Of a stretch of 35,489 bases of DNA, positions 15,936-22,966 are shown piece by piece (the stretch's first letter is position 1; each line of letters opens with the position of its first letter). The DNA is from an uncultured Hungatella sp. (GTDB lineage: Bacteria; Bacillota; Clostridia; Lachnospirales; Lachnospiraceae), in assembly GCA_910577935.1 (NCBI GenBank), contig CAJTOT010000032.1, positions 1 to 35,489 of the forward strand, read 5' to 3'. The position numbers were made by a program, and so were the translations under genes. The notes below the pieces were generated by a model. The model searched no databases and had not been told where the DNA came from. It saw only the letters and a program-made list of their open reading frames with translations.

Positions 15936-15965
15936 ATGATCAACTCCTTCTTTTGAGATGATTAC

Positions 15966-15994
15966 AGTATACCATACATAGTCGAAAAATTCAA
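15966..15994 (-). promoter_or_regulatory. hpf promoter
   Basis: On the minus strand TTGAAT (15994-15989) and TATACT (15971-15966) are 17 bases apart. The spacer contains TAGTCGAA on the plus strand (15979-15986), one mismatch from the Spo0A box TTGTCGAA. Confidence 0.75.
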
Positions 15995-16046
15995 TTACAA
16001 CAAGAATAATATTTTGACAATTACATAAAATTATTCCTGAAATTCA

Positions 16047-16076
16047 TCGACTTTTCTTGTCGAAAATCTTGTCGGA
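16047..16076. promoter_or_regulatory. Tandem Spo0A-box-like sites with a TCGAC dyad
   Basis: TTGTCGAA at 16057-16064 equals the Spo0A box consensus. TTGTCGGA at 16069-16076 is one mismatch away and starts 12 bases later in the same orientation. TCGAC (16047-16051) and GTCGA (16059-16063) also form a dyad overlapping the first box. The sites lie between hpf and the DnaA-box array. Confidence 0.5.
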
Positions 16077-16156
16077 AAAGGTAAGTTTATGAGTTGTGAA
16101 CAAAAAAAATTCCCTTTTAACCGGGGAAAAGGCATTGAAAACCAGAAAGAAAATCC

Positions 16157-16273
16157 TGTGGATAATGTGGATAACTTTGTGTATAACTAGTTTTTGCCTA
16201 AAATTCATTGTTTTTTAATGTGGATAACTTTGGAGTCCATCTGTGGATTGCAGGCTGTGGATAATGTGGACAA
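16157..16273 (+). repeat. Array of seven DnaA-box-like nonamers in one orientation
   Basis: TGTGGATAA, the complement of the consensus DnaA box TTATCCACA, occurs perfectly at 16157, 16166, 16219 and 16256. Near matches are TGTGTATAA (16178), TGTGGATTG (16242) and TGTGGACAA (16265). All read the same way. Two head-to-tail doublets (16157/16166 and 16256/16265) share the 16-mer CTGTGGATAATGTGGA and start 99 bases apart. The array lies in AT-rich non-coding DNA about 180 bases upstream of secA. No dnaA, dnaN or rpmH is nearby in the window. Confidence 0.8.
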
Positions 16274-16377
16274 GCACAAAACCGAACATAATTTTTGTGA
16301 AAACTGCTAAAATAATCAGGGGAAAAGTGTTATGTAATCCTGGAAAATGAATTTTTTGTTAATAACCGGAGAAGCGG

Positions 16378-16406
16378 TTGAATAAAAGACTGGTTGGTGA
16401 TACAAT
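16378..16406 (+). promoter_or_regulatory. secA promoter
   Basis: TTGAAT (16378-16383) and TACAAT (16401-16406) are 17 bases apart, about 50 bases ahead of the secA start. The -10 is the left arm of a perfect inverted repeat, GATACAAT (16399-16406) and ATTGTATC (16414-16421). Confidence 0.75.
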
Positions 16407-16455
16407 AAGAAAGATTGTATCGTAAAATATTAGAGTTTATATAGGAGAGTGACCA

Positions 16456-19029
16456 ATGAATCTCATTGAAAAAGTGTTTGGGACCCACAGCGAGCGTGAG
16501 CTGAAGATGATTTATCCCATTGTAGATAAAATCGAAGCTCTGCGGCCTGAGATGATGGAACTGTCTGACGAACAGCTGAGGGACCGGACAAGGATTTTCA
16601 AGGAAAGGCTGGCGGCGGGGGAGACGCTGGACGATATACTGCCCGAGGCATTTGCCGCGGTCAGGGAGGCGGCCAGGAGAACTCTGAAGATGGAGCACTA
16701 CCGGGTTCAGCTCATCGGCGGTATCGTGCTCCATCAGGGCCGCATCGCGGAGATGAAGACCGGCGAAGGAAAGACACTTGTGTCCACGGCCCCGGCATAT
16801 TTAAATGCCCTGGCGGGAAAAGGCGTCCATATCGTCACGGTCAACGATTATCTGGCCAAGCGTGACGCAGAGTGGATGGGCCAGGTTCATGAATTTTTAG
16901 GCCTGACCGTAGGCGTGGTGCTCAACTCCATGACCTCCGAGGAGAGAAAGAAGGCTTATGCCTGCGATATCACTTATGTGACCAACAACGAGCTGGGATT
17001 TGACTACCTCCGGGACAACATGGCCATCTACAAGGAGCAGATGGTTCTCAGAGAGCTTGACTACGCCATCATCGATGAGGTGGATTCTGTTCTCATCGAC
17101 GAGGCCAGGACGCCTCTGATTATCTCCGGACAGAGCGGCAAGTCCACCAAGCTGTACGAGGTCTGCGATATTCTTGCCCGCCAGCTGGAGAAGGGCGAGG
17201 CTTCCGGCGAGTTTACCAAGATGAACGCCATCATGGGCGAGGACATCACGGAGACGGGAGACTTTGTAGTCAACGAGAAAGATAAAGTGGTGAACTTAAC
17301 CGAGGCGGGCGTGGAGAAAGTGGAGAAGTTCTTCCATATAGAGAACCTGGCCGACCCGGAGAACCTGGAGATCCAGCACAATATTATTCTGGCCCTCAGG
17401 GCCAACAACCTGATGTTCAGGGACAAGGATTATGTGGTAAAGGACGACGAAGTCCTCATTGTCGACGAGTTTACCGGCAGGATCATGCCTGGACGGCGAT
17501 ACTCAGACGGTCTTCACCAGGCCATCGAGGCGAAAGAGCATGTGAATGTGCGGCGGGAGAGCAAGACCCTGGCCACCATCACTTTCCAAAACTTTTTCAA
17601 CAAGTTCCGGAAGAAGGCGGGCATGACCGGCACGGCCCTGACGGAGGAGAAGGAGTTCCGCAACACCTATGCCATGGATGCCATCGAGATTCCCACCAAC
17701 AAACCTGTGGCCCGCCGGGACCTCAACGACGTGGTGTATAAGACAAAGAAAGAAAAGTACAACGCGGTTGTGGAGGAGGTTGAGGCGGCGTACCAGAAGG
17801 GACAGCCGGTTCTGGTGGGCACTATCACCATCGAGACCTCCGAGCTTTTAAGCCGCATGCTCAAGAAAAAAGGCATCCCCCACAAGGTGCTCAACGCCAA
17901 GTTCCACGAGCTGGAGGCTGAGATCGTGGCCGAGGCCGGCATCCACAAGGCAGTGACCATCGCCACCAACATGGCTGGCCGCGGTACGGATATCAAGCTG
18001 GACGACGAGGCGAAGGCTCTGGGAGGACTTAAGATCATCGGCACCGAGCGCCATGAGTCCAGACGTATCGACAACCAGCTGAGAGGACGTTCCGGCCGCC
18101 AGGGAGATCCGGGAGAGTCCAGGTTCTACATCTCCCTGGAAGACGATCTCATGCGCCTGTTCGGGTCCGAGCGGCTCATGGATATGTTCAACGCCCTGGG
18201 AGTCCCGGAGGGAGAGCAGATCGAGCACAAGATGCTGTCCAACGCCATTGAGAAGGCGCAGAAGAAGATCGAAACCAACAACTACGGAATCCGGGAGAAT
18301 CTGTTAAAATACGACGAGGTCGCCAACGAGCAGCGCGAGGTCATCTATGCCGAGCGGCGCAAGGTGCTGGACGGCGACAACATGAGAGACGTGATCTTAA
18401 AGATGGTCACCGACATTGTGGAACACGCGGTGGACATGGCTATCCCCGACGATGCCTCGGCCGACACATGGGAGATGAAAGAGCTCAATGAGCTGATTCT
18501 TCCCATTATTCCATTAAAGCCCGTTATCCTCACGGACCAGCAGAAGGAGTCCATGAAGAAGAACGAGTTAAAGCACATGCTCAAGGAGTCCGCCATCAAG
18601 CTCTATGAGGACAAGGAGGCCCAGTTCCCCGAGTCCGAGCAGATCCGGGAGATTGAGCGGGTGATTCTCCTGAAGGTGATCGACAACAAATGGATGTCCC
18701 ACATCGACGACATGGAGCAGCTGCGCCAGGGCATCGGCCTTCAGGCCTACGGCCAGAGAGATCCGTTGGTAGAGTACAAGATGAGCGCGTACGAGATGTT
18801 CGACGGCATGACTGCGGCGGTAAAGGAAGACACGGTGCGGATTCTGATGCATATCAGAGTGGAGCAGAAGGTGGAGAGAGAGCCGGCGGCCAAAGTGACG
18901 GGAACCAACAAGGACGACAGCGCCGTGAAGGCTCCCGTGAGAAAGATCGAGCGCAAGGTTTACCCCAACGACCCGTGCCCCTGCGGCAGCGGCAAGAAGT
19001 ACAAACAGTGCTGCGGCAGAATCAAATAA
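16456..19029 (+). CDS. secA: Preprotein translocase ATPase SecA
   Basis: An 857-aa motor that pushes unfolded preproteins through SecYEG. Walker A is MKTGEGKT, the DEAD-like Walker B is DEVDSVLIDEARTP, and the second nucleotide fold carries GTITIETSE, TNMAGRGTDIKL and RGRSGRQGDPGESRFYISLE. The C-terminus ends in the zinc-binding SecB/phospholipid motif CPCGSGKKYKQCC, intact here. The length is normal for clostridial SecA. GGAGAGTGACC precedes ATG 16456. A terminator follows, but prfB lies just beyond, the usual secA-prfB order in Firmicutes. Confidence 0.98.
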   Translation: MNLIEKVFGTHSERELKMIYPIVDKIEALRPEMMELSDEQLRDRTRIFKERLAAGETLDDILPEAFAAVREAARRTLKMEHYRVQLIGGIVLHQGRIAEMKTGEGKTLVSTAPAYLNALAGKGVHIVTVNDYLAKRDAEWMGQVHEFLGLTVGVVLNSMTSEERKKAYACDITYVTNNELGFDYLRDNMAIYKEQMVLRELDYAIIDEVDSVLIDEARTPLIISGQSGKSTKLYEVCDILARQLEKGEASGEFTKMNAIMGEDITETGDFVVNEKDKVVNLTEAGVEKVEKFFHIENLADPENLEIQHNIILALRANNLMFRDKDYVVKDDEVLIVDEFTGRIMPGRRYSDGLHQAIEAKEHVNVRRESKTLATITFQNFFNKFRKKAGMTGTALTEEKEFRNTYAMDAIEIPTNKPVARRDLNDVVYKTKKEKYNAVVEEVEAAYQKGQPVLVGTITIETSELLSRMLKKKGIPHKVLNAKFHELEAEIVAEAGIHKAVTIATNMAGRGTDIKLDDEAKALGGLKIIGTERHESRRIDNQLRGRSGRQGDPGESRFYISLEDDLMRLFGSERLMDMFNALGVPEGEQIEHKMLSNAIEKAQKKIETNNYGIRENLLKYDEVANEQREVIYAERRKVLDGDNMRDVILKMVTDIVEHAVDMAIPDDASADTWEMKELNELILPIIPLKPVILTDQQKESMKKNELKHMLKESAIKLYEDKEAQFPESEQIREIERVILLKVIDNKWMSHIDDMEQLRQGIGLQAYGQRDPLVEYKMSAYEMFDGMTAAVKEDTVRILMHIRVEQKVEREPAAKVTGTNKDDSAVKAPVRKIERKVYPNDPCPCGSGKKYKQCCGRIK

Positions 19030-19061
19030 GGGAAACCATTTAAACCTGTGAGAGTACAAAT

Positions 19062-19096
19062 TGTGGCTGCAGAATTGTCTGCGGCCACAGTTTTGC
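19062..19096 (+). terminator. Terminator after secA
   Basis: TGTGGCTGCAGA (19062-19073) pairs with TCTGCGGCCACA (19078-19089), with one G-U, around a 4-base loop, followed by GTTTTGCTT. Confidence 0.85.
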
Positions 19097-19135
19097 TTAA
19101 AGCGCCTCACTGCCGTAACCTGGCAGGAGGGTCAT

Positions 19136-19162
19136 ATGAAGCCGGCGCGGCAGTCCCGCTGA
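19136..19162 (+). CDS. Putative 8-aa leader peptide ahead of prfB, ending in UGA
   Basis: ATG 19136 is preceded by AGGAGG (19125-19130) at five bases and encodes MKPARQSR, then stops at UGA 19160-19162. A hairpin CTGCC/GGCAG (19110-19126) overlaps the start of this ribosome site. The next gene encodes RF2, the factor that terminates at UGA, so a UGA-ended leader could make prfB expression respond to RF2 level. This is inference: a coding region this short with a good ribosome site can arise by chance. Confidence 0.35.
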   Translation: MKPARQSR

Positions 19163-19199
19163 CGGCGGAAATCAAAATTTTAAGAAAGAAGGTGACACA

Positions 19200-20319
19200 G
19201 TGGTAGAGTTAGATCAGTTCAAGTATACGTTATCCACGTATGACAAACCATTAGTGGAAGTGAGGGATTCACTTTGACCTGGACAGCAAGGTAAAACGCA
19301 TCGCCGAGCTTGACAGATCCATGGAGGAGCCGGGATTCTGGGATGACCCGGAGCGCTCCACCAAACTGATGAAAGAGGCCAAGAACTTAAAAGACACGGT
19401 GGAAGGCTTCAGGAAGCTGGAGAACCAGTATGAGGAGATCGGCCTTTTGATTGAGATGGGTTATGAAGAAAATGACCCGGATGTTATCCCGGAGATTCAG
19501 CAGATGCTGAAGGATTTTGAGGATGAGCTGGAGTCTCTGCGCATCACAACCCTTCTGTCCGGGGAATACGACAACAACAACGCTATCCTGCGGTTAAACG
19601 CCGGGGCGGGGGGGACGGAGTCCTGCGACTGGTGCAGCATGCTGTACCGCATGTACTGCCGCTGGGCAGACAAGAAAGGATTTACTACAGAAGTTCTGGA
19701 TTATCTGGACGGGGACGAGGCCGGCATCAAGTCCGTCACTGTTCAGATCAACGGGGAAAATGCCTATGGGTATCTGAAATCGGAACACGGCGTCCACCGT
19801 CTGGTGCGCATCTCCCCCTTCAACGCGGCGGGAAAAAGACAGACCTCCTTTGTGTCCTGTGACATTATGCCGGATATCAAGGAGGATCTGGATGTGGAGA
19901 TCAACCAGGATGACTTAAGGATTGACACCTACCGCTCCAGCGGCGCCGGAGGACAGCATATCAACAAGACCTCCTCCGCTATCCGGATCACCCACCTCCC
20001 CACGGGGATTGTGGTCCAGTGCCAGAACGAGCGCTCCCAGTTTCAGAACAAAGACAAGGCTATGCAGATGCTGAAATCCAAGCTGTTTATTTTGAAGCAG
20101 CAGGAGAATGCGGCCAACCTCTCTGATATCCGCGGGGATGTGGCGGAGATCGGCTGGGGCAGTCAGATCCGCTCCTATGTGCTGCAGCCCTACACCATGG
20201 TGAAGGATCACCGGACCAACGAGGAGAGCGGCAATGTGGGAGCTGTCTTAGACGGCGCGCTGGACCCCTTTATCAGCGCTTATCTGCGGTGGATACGCCT
20301 GGGAGGCGAAAAAAAATAG
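19200..20319 (+). CDS. prfB: Peptide chain release factor 2, with programmed +1 frameshift
   Basis: RF2 (372 aa after shifting) releases peptides at UGA and UAA. A GTG start at 19200, after AAGAAGG, opens 25 codons ending CTT followed by in-frame TGA at 19275-19277. A +1 slip at CTT-TGAC skips T19275 and continues in the frame of GAC 19276, giving LDLDSKVKRIAEL. The upstream GAGGG (19262-19266) is the internal anti-SD-pairing stimulator, slightly farther from the slip site than in E. coli. RF2 identity is shown by the SPF tripeptide (RISPFNAAG) and the catalytic GGQ in SGAGGQHINKT. The UGA is the known autoregulatory signal: low RF2 favours the shift. Confidence 0.96.
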
Positions 20320-20348
20320 TTGCGCCCGAGGGGCAAATGTGCTAATAT
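20320..20348 (+). promoter_or_regulatory. Possible promoter for the ACT-protein/hom pair
   Basis: TTGCGC (20320-20325) and TAATAT (20343-20348) are separated by 17 bases, directly after the prfB stop and about 65 bases before the ACT gene. Confidence 0.45.
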
Positions 20349-20413
20349 CTTTCACGTAAGCACAGATGTACATGCGGTGCGAACACTTTGCATAGGGGAA
20401 AGGTGGAATTGTG

Positions 20414-20857
20414 ATGGAGGAGAAGGAGAAATATTTTCTTGTGAGACAGAAAGCGGTTCCGGAGGTTCTCCTGAAGGTGGTGGAGGCAAAGAAGCTGCTG
20501 GAGTCGGAGAAGGTTCTGACTATACAGGAAGCCACGGACGTGGTGGGCATCAGCAGAAGTTCTTTCTACAAGTACAAAGACGATATTCTGCCTTTTTACG
20601 ACAACACCAAGGGAAAGACAGTAACCTTTGTCCTCCAGATGGACGACGAGCGGGGGCTTCTGTCCGACCTTCTTCGGATAGTGGCTGTCTACAAGGCCAA
20701 TATTCTGACCATTTATCAGAGCATTCCCGTGAATTCCGTCGCCACCCTGACCCTCAGCGTGGAGGTTCGTTCTGATACAGGCAGCCTTTCCGCCATGGCC
20801 GAGGAGATGGAGGCCATGAGAGGGATTCATTATGTGAAAATATTAGCCAGGGAATAG
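20414..20857 (+). CDS. ACT-domain protein with N-terminal helix-turn-helix (UPF0735/PheB type)
   Basis: A 147-aa protein. Residues about 30-60 form a helix-turn-helix (LTIQEATDVVGISRSSFYKY), and about 65-147 an ACT domain (VTFVLQMDDERGLLSDLLRI onward) that normally binds an amino acid. This pairing next to homoserine dehydrogenase recurs in Firmicutes and suggests amino-acid-responsive control of threonine/methionine synthesis. An older name for relatives is PheB, but a chorismate role is not supported here. AAAGGTGG precedes ATG 20414; a GTG directly upstream is in frame. The hom gene starts 65 bases downstream, after a GC-rich hairpin (GGCGGC 20870-20875 / GCCGCC 20891-20896). Confidence 0.87.
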   Translation: MEEKEKYFLVRQKAVPEVLLKVVEAKKLLESEKVLTIQEATDVVGISRSSFYKYKDDILPFYDNTKGKTVTFVLQMDDERGLLSDLLRIVAVYKANILTIYQSIPVNSVATLTLSVEVRSDTGSLSAMAEEMEAMRGIHYVKILARE

Positions 20858-20922
20858 CGGTATTCAGGGGGCGGCGATGGCTGGATGCCTGCCGCCGCGT
20901 ACCGCCCCAGCAGGAGGATGAG

Positions 20923-22158
20923 ATGATTAAAGTTGCGATTATGGGATACGGAACCATCGGTTCCGGTGTTTATGAGGTTTTGGATACAAACAGAGAGATT
21001 CTGGCCAAGGCCGCGGGGCAGGAGCTTGAAGTGAAATATATCCTGGATCTCAGAGATTTTCCCGGGAGTCTGGTGGAACACAAGGTGGTCCACGATTTTA
21101 ACGTGATTCTTCAAGATGAAGAAGTGAAGATCGTGGTGGAGACCATGGGCGGCCTGGAGCCGGCCTGCTCCTTTGTGAAGTCGTGCCTGGAGGCAGGAAA
21201 GCATGTGGCCACTTCCAACAAGGCCCTGGTGGCCGCCCACGGCACGGAGCTTCTGTCCATAGCGAGGGAGAAACAGGTCAACTTTTTGTTCGAAGCCAGC
21301 GTAGGCGGGGGAATTCCTATCATACGTCCTCTGTACCGGTGTCTCACAGGAGAGAAGATCGAGGAGATCACCGGCATTTTAAACGGCACCACCAACTTTA
21401 TCCTCACCAAGATGGACAAAGAAGGGGCATCCTTTGAGCGGTCACTCAGGGAAGCCCAGGCGCTAGGGTACGCAGAGCGGAACCCGGAGGCAGATGTGGA
21501 AGGGCATGACACCTGCCGCAAGATCGCGATTCTCACCGCCATGGTTACAGGCAGGGAAGTAAATTACGAGGAGATACCCACGGAAGGAATCACGAAGATC
21601 ACCGACACGGATTTTAAGTACGCCGACGCCCTGGGAACCTCCATTAAGCTGGTAGGTTCCAGCCGCATGGAGGGCGGCAGAGTACACGCGTGGGTGGCTC
21701 CCCTGATGATCGGGAAAGATCATCCGTTATACGCGGTCAGCGATGTGTACAACGGAATACTGGTAAAAGGCAACATGGTGGGAACTACCATGTACTATGG
21801 AAGCGGGGCCGGGAAACTGCCCACGGCCAGCGCCGTGGCGGCGGACATTGTGGAGGCGGCGAAACATATGAACTCCAACATTCCCATAGGGTGGTCCTGT
21901 GAGAAACTGGCCATAGCTCCCGGGGACGACATGGTTTACCGGTATTTCGTCCGGGTGTCCGGAAACTTTGAAGACCGCCGCGACATGGTTGAGGCCGCCT
22001 TCGGAAAATGCCGGGTGGCGGAGCTGGAGGGACTGGACGAGTTCGCGTTTTTGACAGGCGGGATGAAGCAGTCCAGGTTCATGGAAAATATGGAGATTCT
22101 CAAGGTGGAACTGAACGCAGAGTATCAGAAGGTTCTCCAGGTGATCCGGGCGGAATAA
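20923..22158 (+). CDS. hom: Homoserine dehydrogenase
   Basis: A 411-aa enzyme reducing aspartate semialdehyde to homoserine, the branch point to threonine and methionine. The NAD(P)-binding motif GYGTIGSGVYEVL is at residues 7-19. The conserved ATSNKALVAAHG (about 98-109) and GGGIPIIRPL form the substrate-side elements, and GILNGTTNFILTKM carries the family signature. LREAQALGYAERNPEADVEG includes the catalytic lysine neighbourhood and PEAD metal region. The C-terminal 60-70 residues resemble a short ACT-like regulatory domain. AGGAGGATGAG precedes ATG 20923. It is probably cotranscribed with the ACT protein gene upstream. Confidence 0.96.
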   Translation: MIKVAIMGYGTIGSGVYEVLDTNREILAKAAGQELEVKYILDLRDFPGSLVEHKVVHDFNVILQDEEVKIVVETMGGLEPACSFVKSCLEAGKHVATSNKALVAAHGTELLSIAREKQVNFLFEASVGGGIPIIRPLYRCLTGEKIEEITGILNGTTNFILTKMDKEGASFERSLREAQALGYAERNPEADVEGHDTCRKIAILTAMVTGREVNYEEIPTEGITKITDTDFKYADALGTSIKLVGSSRMEGGRVHAWVAPLMIGKDHPLYAVSDVYNGILVKGNMVGTTMYYGSGAGKLPTASAVAADIVEAAKHMNSNIPIGWSCEKLAIAPGDDMVYRYFVRVSGNFEDRRDMVEAAFGKCRVAELEGLDEFAFLTGGMKQSRFMENMEILKVELNAEYQKVLQVIRAE

Positions 22159-22171
22159 CGGGGGCGGACAC

Positions 22172-22633
22172 ATGGTCATAAGATATATAGCCGCTTTGTG
22201 GCAATGGTTTGGCAGGCAGGGATATCCCTGCCTGTTCCGTCTTCTAACGGGACTTTACTGTCCGGGATGCGGAGGAACGAGGGCTTTGAAGTGCCTGCTT
22301 CAGGGAAAGGTGCTCACCAGCTTGTATTATAATCCCCTGATTGTCTATATGGCGGTTGTAGGAGCGGTGGAGACAGGACTGTGGGCGGCGGACAGGCTGA
22401 GGGAAACTGAGGGCGGAGCCGGGAAGGAAGCCGCGGGGAAGGGGGGAGAAGGCAGAGGTGAAACCAGGGGCAGCTTTGGCGGCGGAGGCAGAAACAGAGA
22501 CAGAGACGGGGCCGACGGCAGGAAAAGGAGGCCGTATGAGAAGGAAATATATGTGGGGATTGGGATTGTGGCGTTGAACTGGGCGGTGAAAAACTGGGTG
22601 CTGGTGGTCAGGGGGACTTTAATGATTCCGTGA
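22172..22633 (+). CDS. DUF2752 membrane protein with a low-complexity insert
   Basis: A 153-aa protein. The DUF2752 signature CPGCGGTRAL, with C30 and C33, is followed by a hydrophobic segment (YYNPLIVYMAVVGAVETGLW). The C-terminal block (VALNWAVKNWVLVVRGTLMI) is also typical of the family. Between them lies a Gly/Arg/Glu-rich hydrophilic stretch of about 45 residues (around 75-120) that is unusual for this short family and may be a lineage-specific insertion. Function of the family is unknown. The start lies 13 bases after hom; the ribosome site (GGGGGCGG) is modest. Confidence 0.75.
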   Translation: MVIRYIAALWQWFGRQGYPCLFRLLTGLYCPGCGGTRALKCLLQGKVLTSLYYNPLIVYMAVVGAVETGLWAADRLRETEGGAGKEAAGKGGEGRGETRGSFGGGGRNRDRDGADGRKRRPYEKEIYVGIGIVALNWAVKNWVLVVRGTLMIP

Positions 22634-22828
22634 GTGAAGTTAACAGGAATGCTGCTGTTTAGGGCGGGCCTGCCCATTTCCCGGGGGATGCCGTGGGGGC
22701 GGCGCATTGACCGTATGCTGCCGTTCACGGGGGGCATCTGGGGCATCTTCTTGTCCGGACAGGGCAGACACGAAGGCTGAACGTCCGCTTTATGGGGAAT
22801 CTCCCATGAATTTCGCAGGCTGTGATAA

Positions 22829-22857
22829 TAGACATACCAATTATTTTTTGCTATAAT
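22829..22857 (+). promoter_or_regulatory. Promoter of the hybrid kinase gene
   Basis: TAGACA (22829-22834) and a perfect TATAAT (22852-22857) lie 17 bases apart, and TGC just before the -10 makes it extended. An open frame starting at ATG 22856 begins inside this -10 and so cannot be the true start. Confidence 0.8.
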
Positions 22858-22966
22858 GCAGAGTAACTATCTGCTGGGAGAACTGGCTGAAAGGACAGAG
22901 ACAACCCCGGACTGTGTTTTGCCAAAATCAGTTCTGGCGGCGAGAGGCTATATGGAGGGCAGGCGT

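Noticed and set aside
16015..16020. TTGACA considered as a promoter -35
   Set aside because: No acceptable -10 occurs 16-18 bases downstream; a better promoter for secA is at 16378.
16157..16273. Considered as a CRISPR array
   Set aside because: The repeats are only nine bases with irregular, often zero, spacing; there are no unique spacers of constant length and no cas genes.
20870..20896. GGCGGC/GCCGCC hairpin between the ACT gene and hom considered as a riboswitch or terminator
   Set aside because: No T-run, no known aptamer features; probably a simple intra-operon hairpin.
22649..22780. 43-codon plus-strand frame after the DUF2752 gene
   Set aside because: The only purine-rich stretch is a few bases from the ATG, the sequence is GC-rich and unlike any family I know, and it precedes the next promoter.
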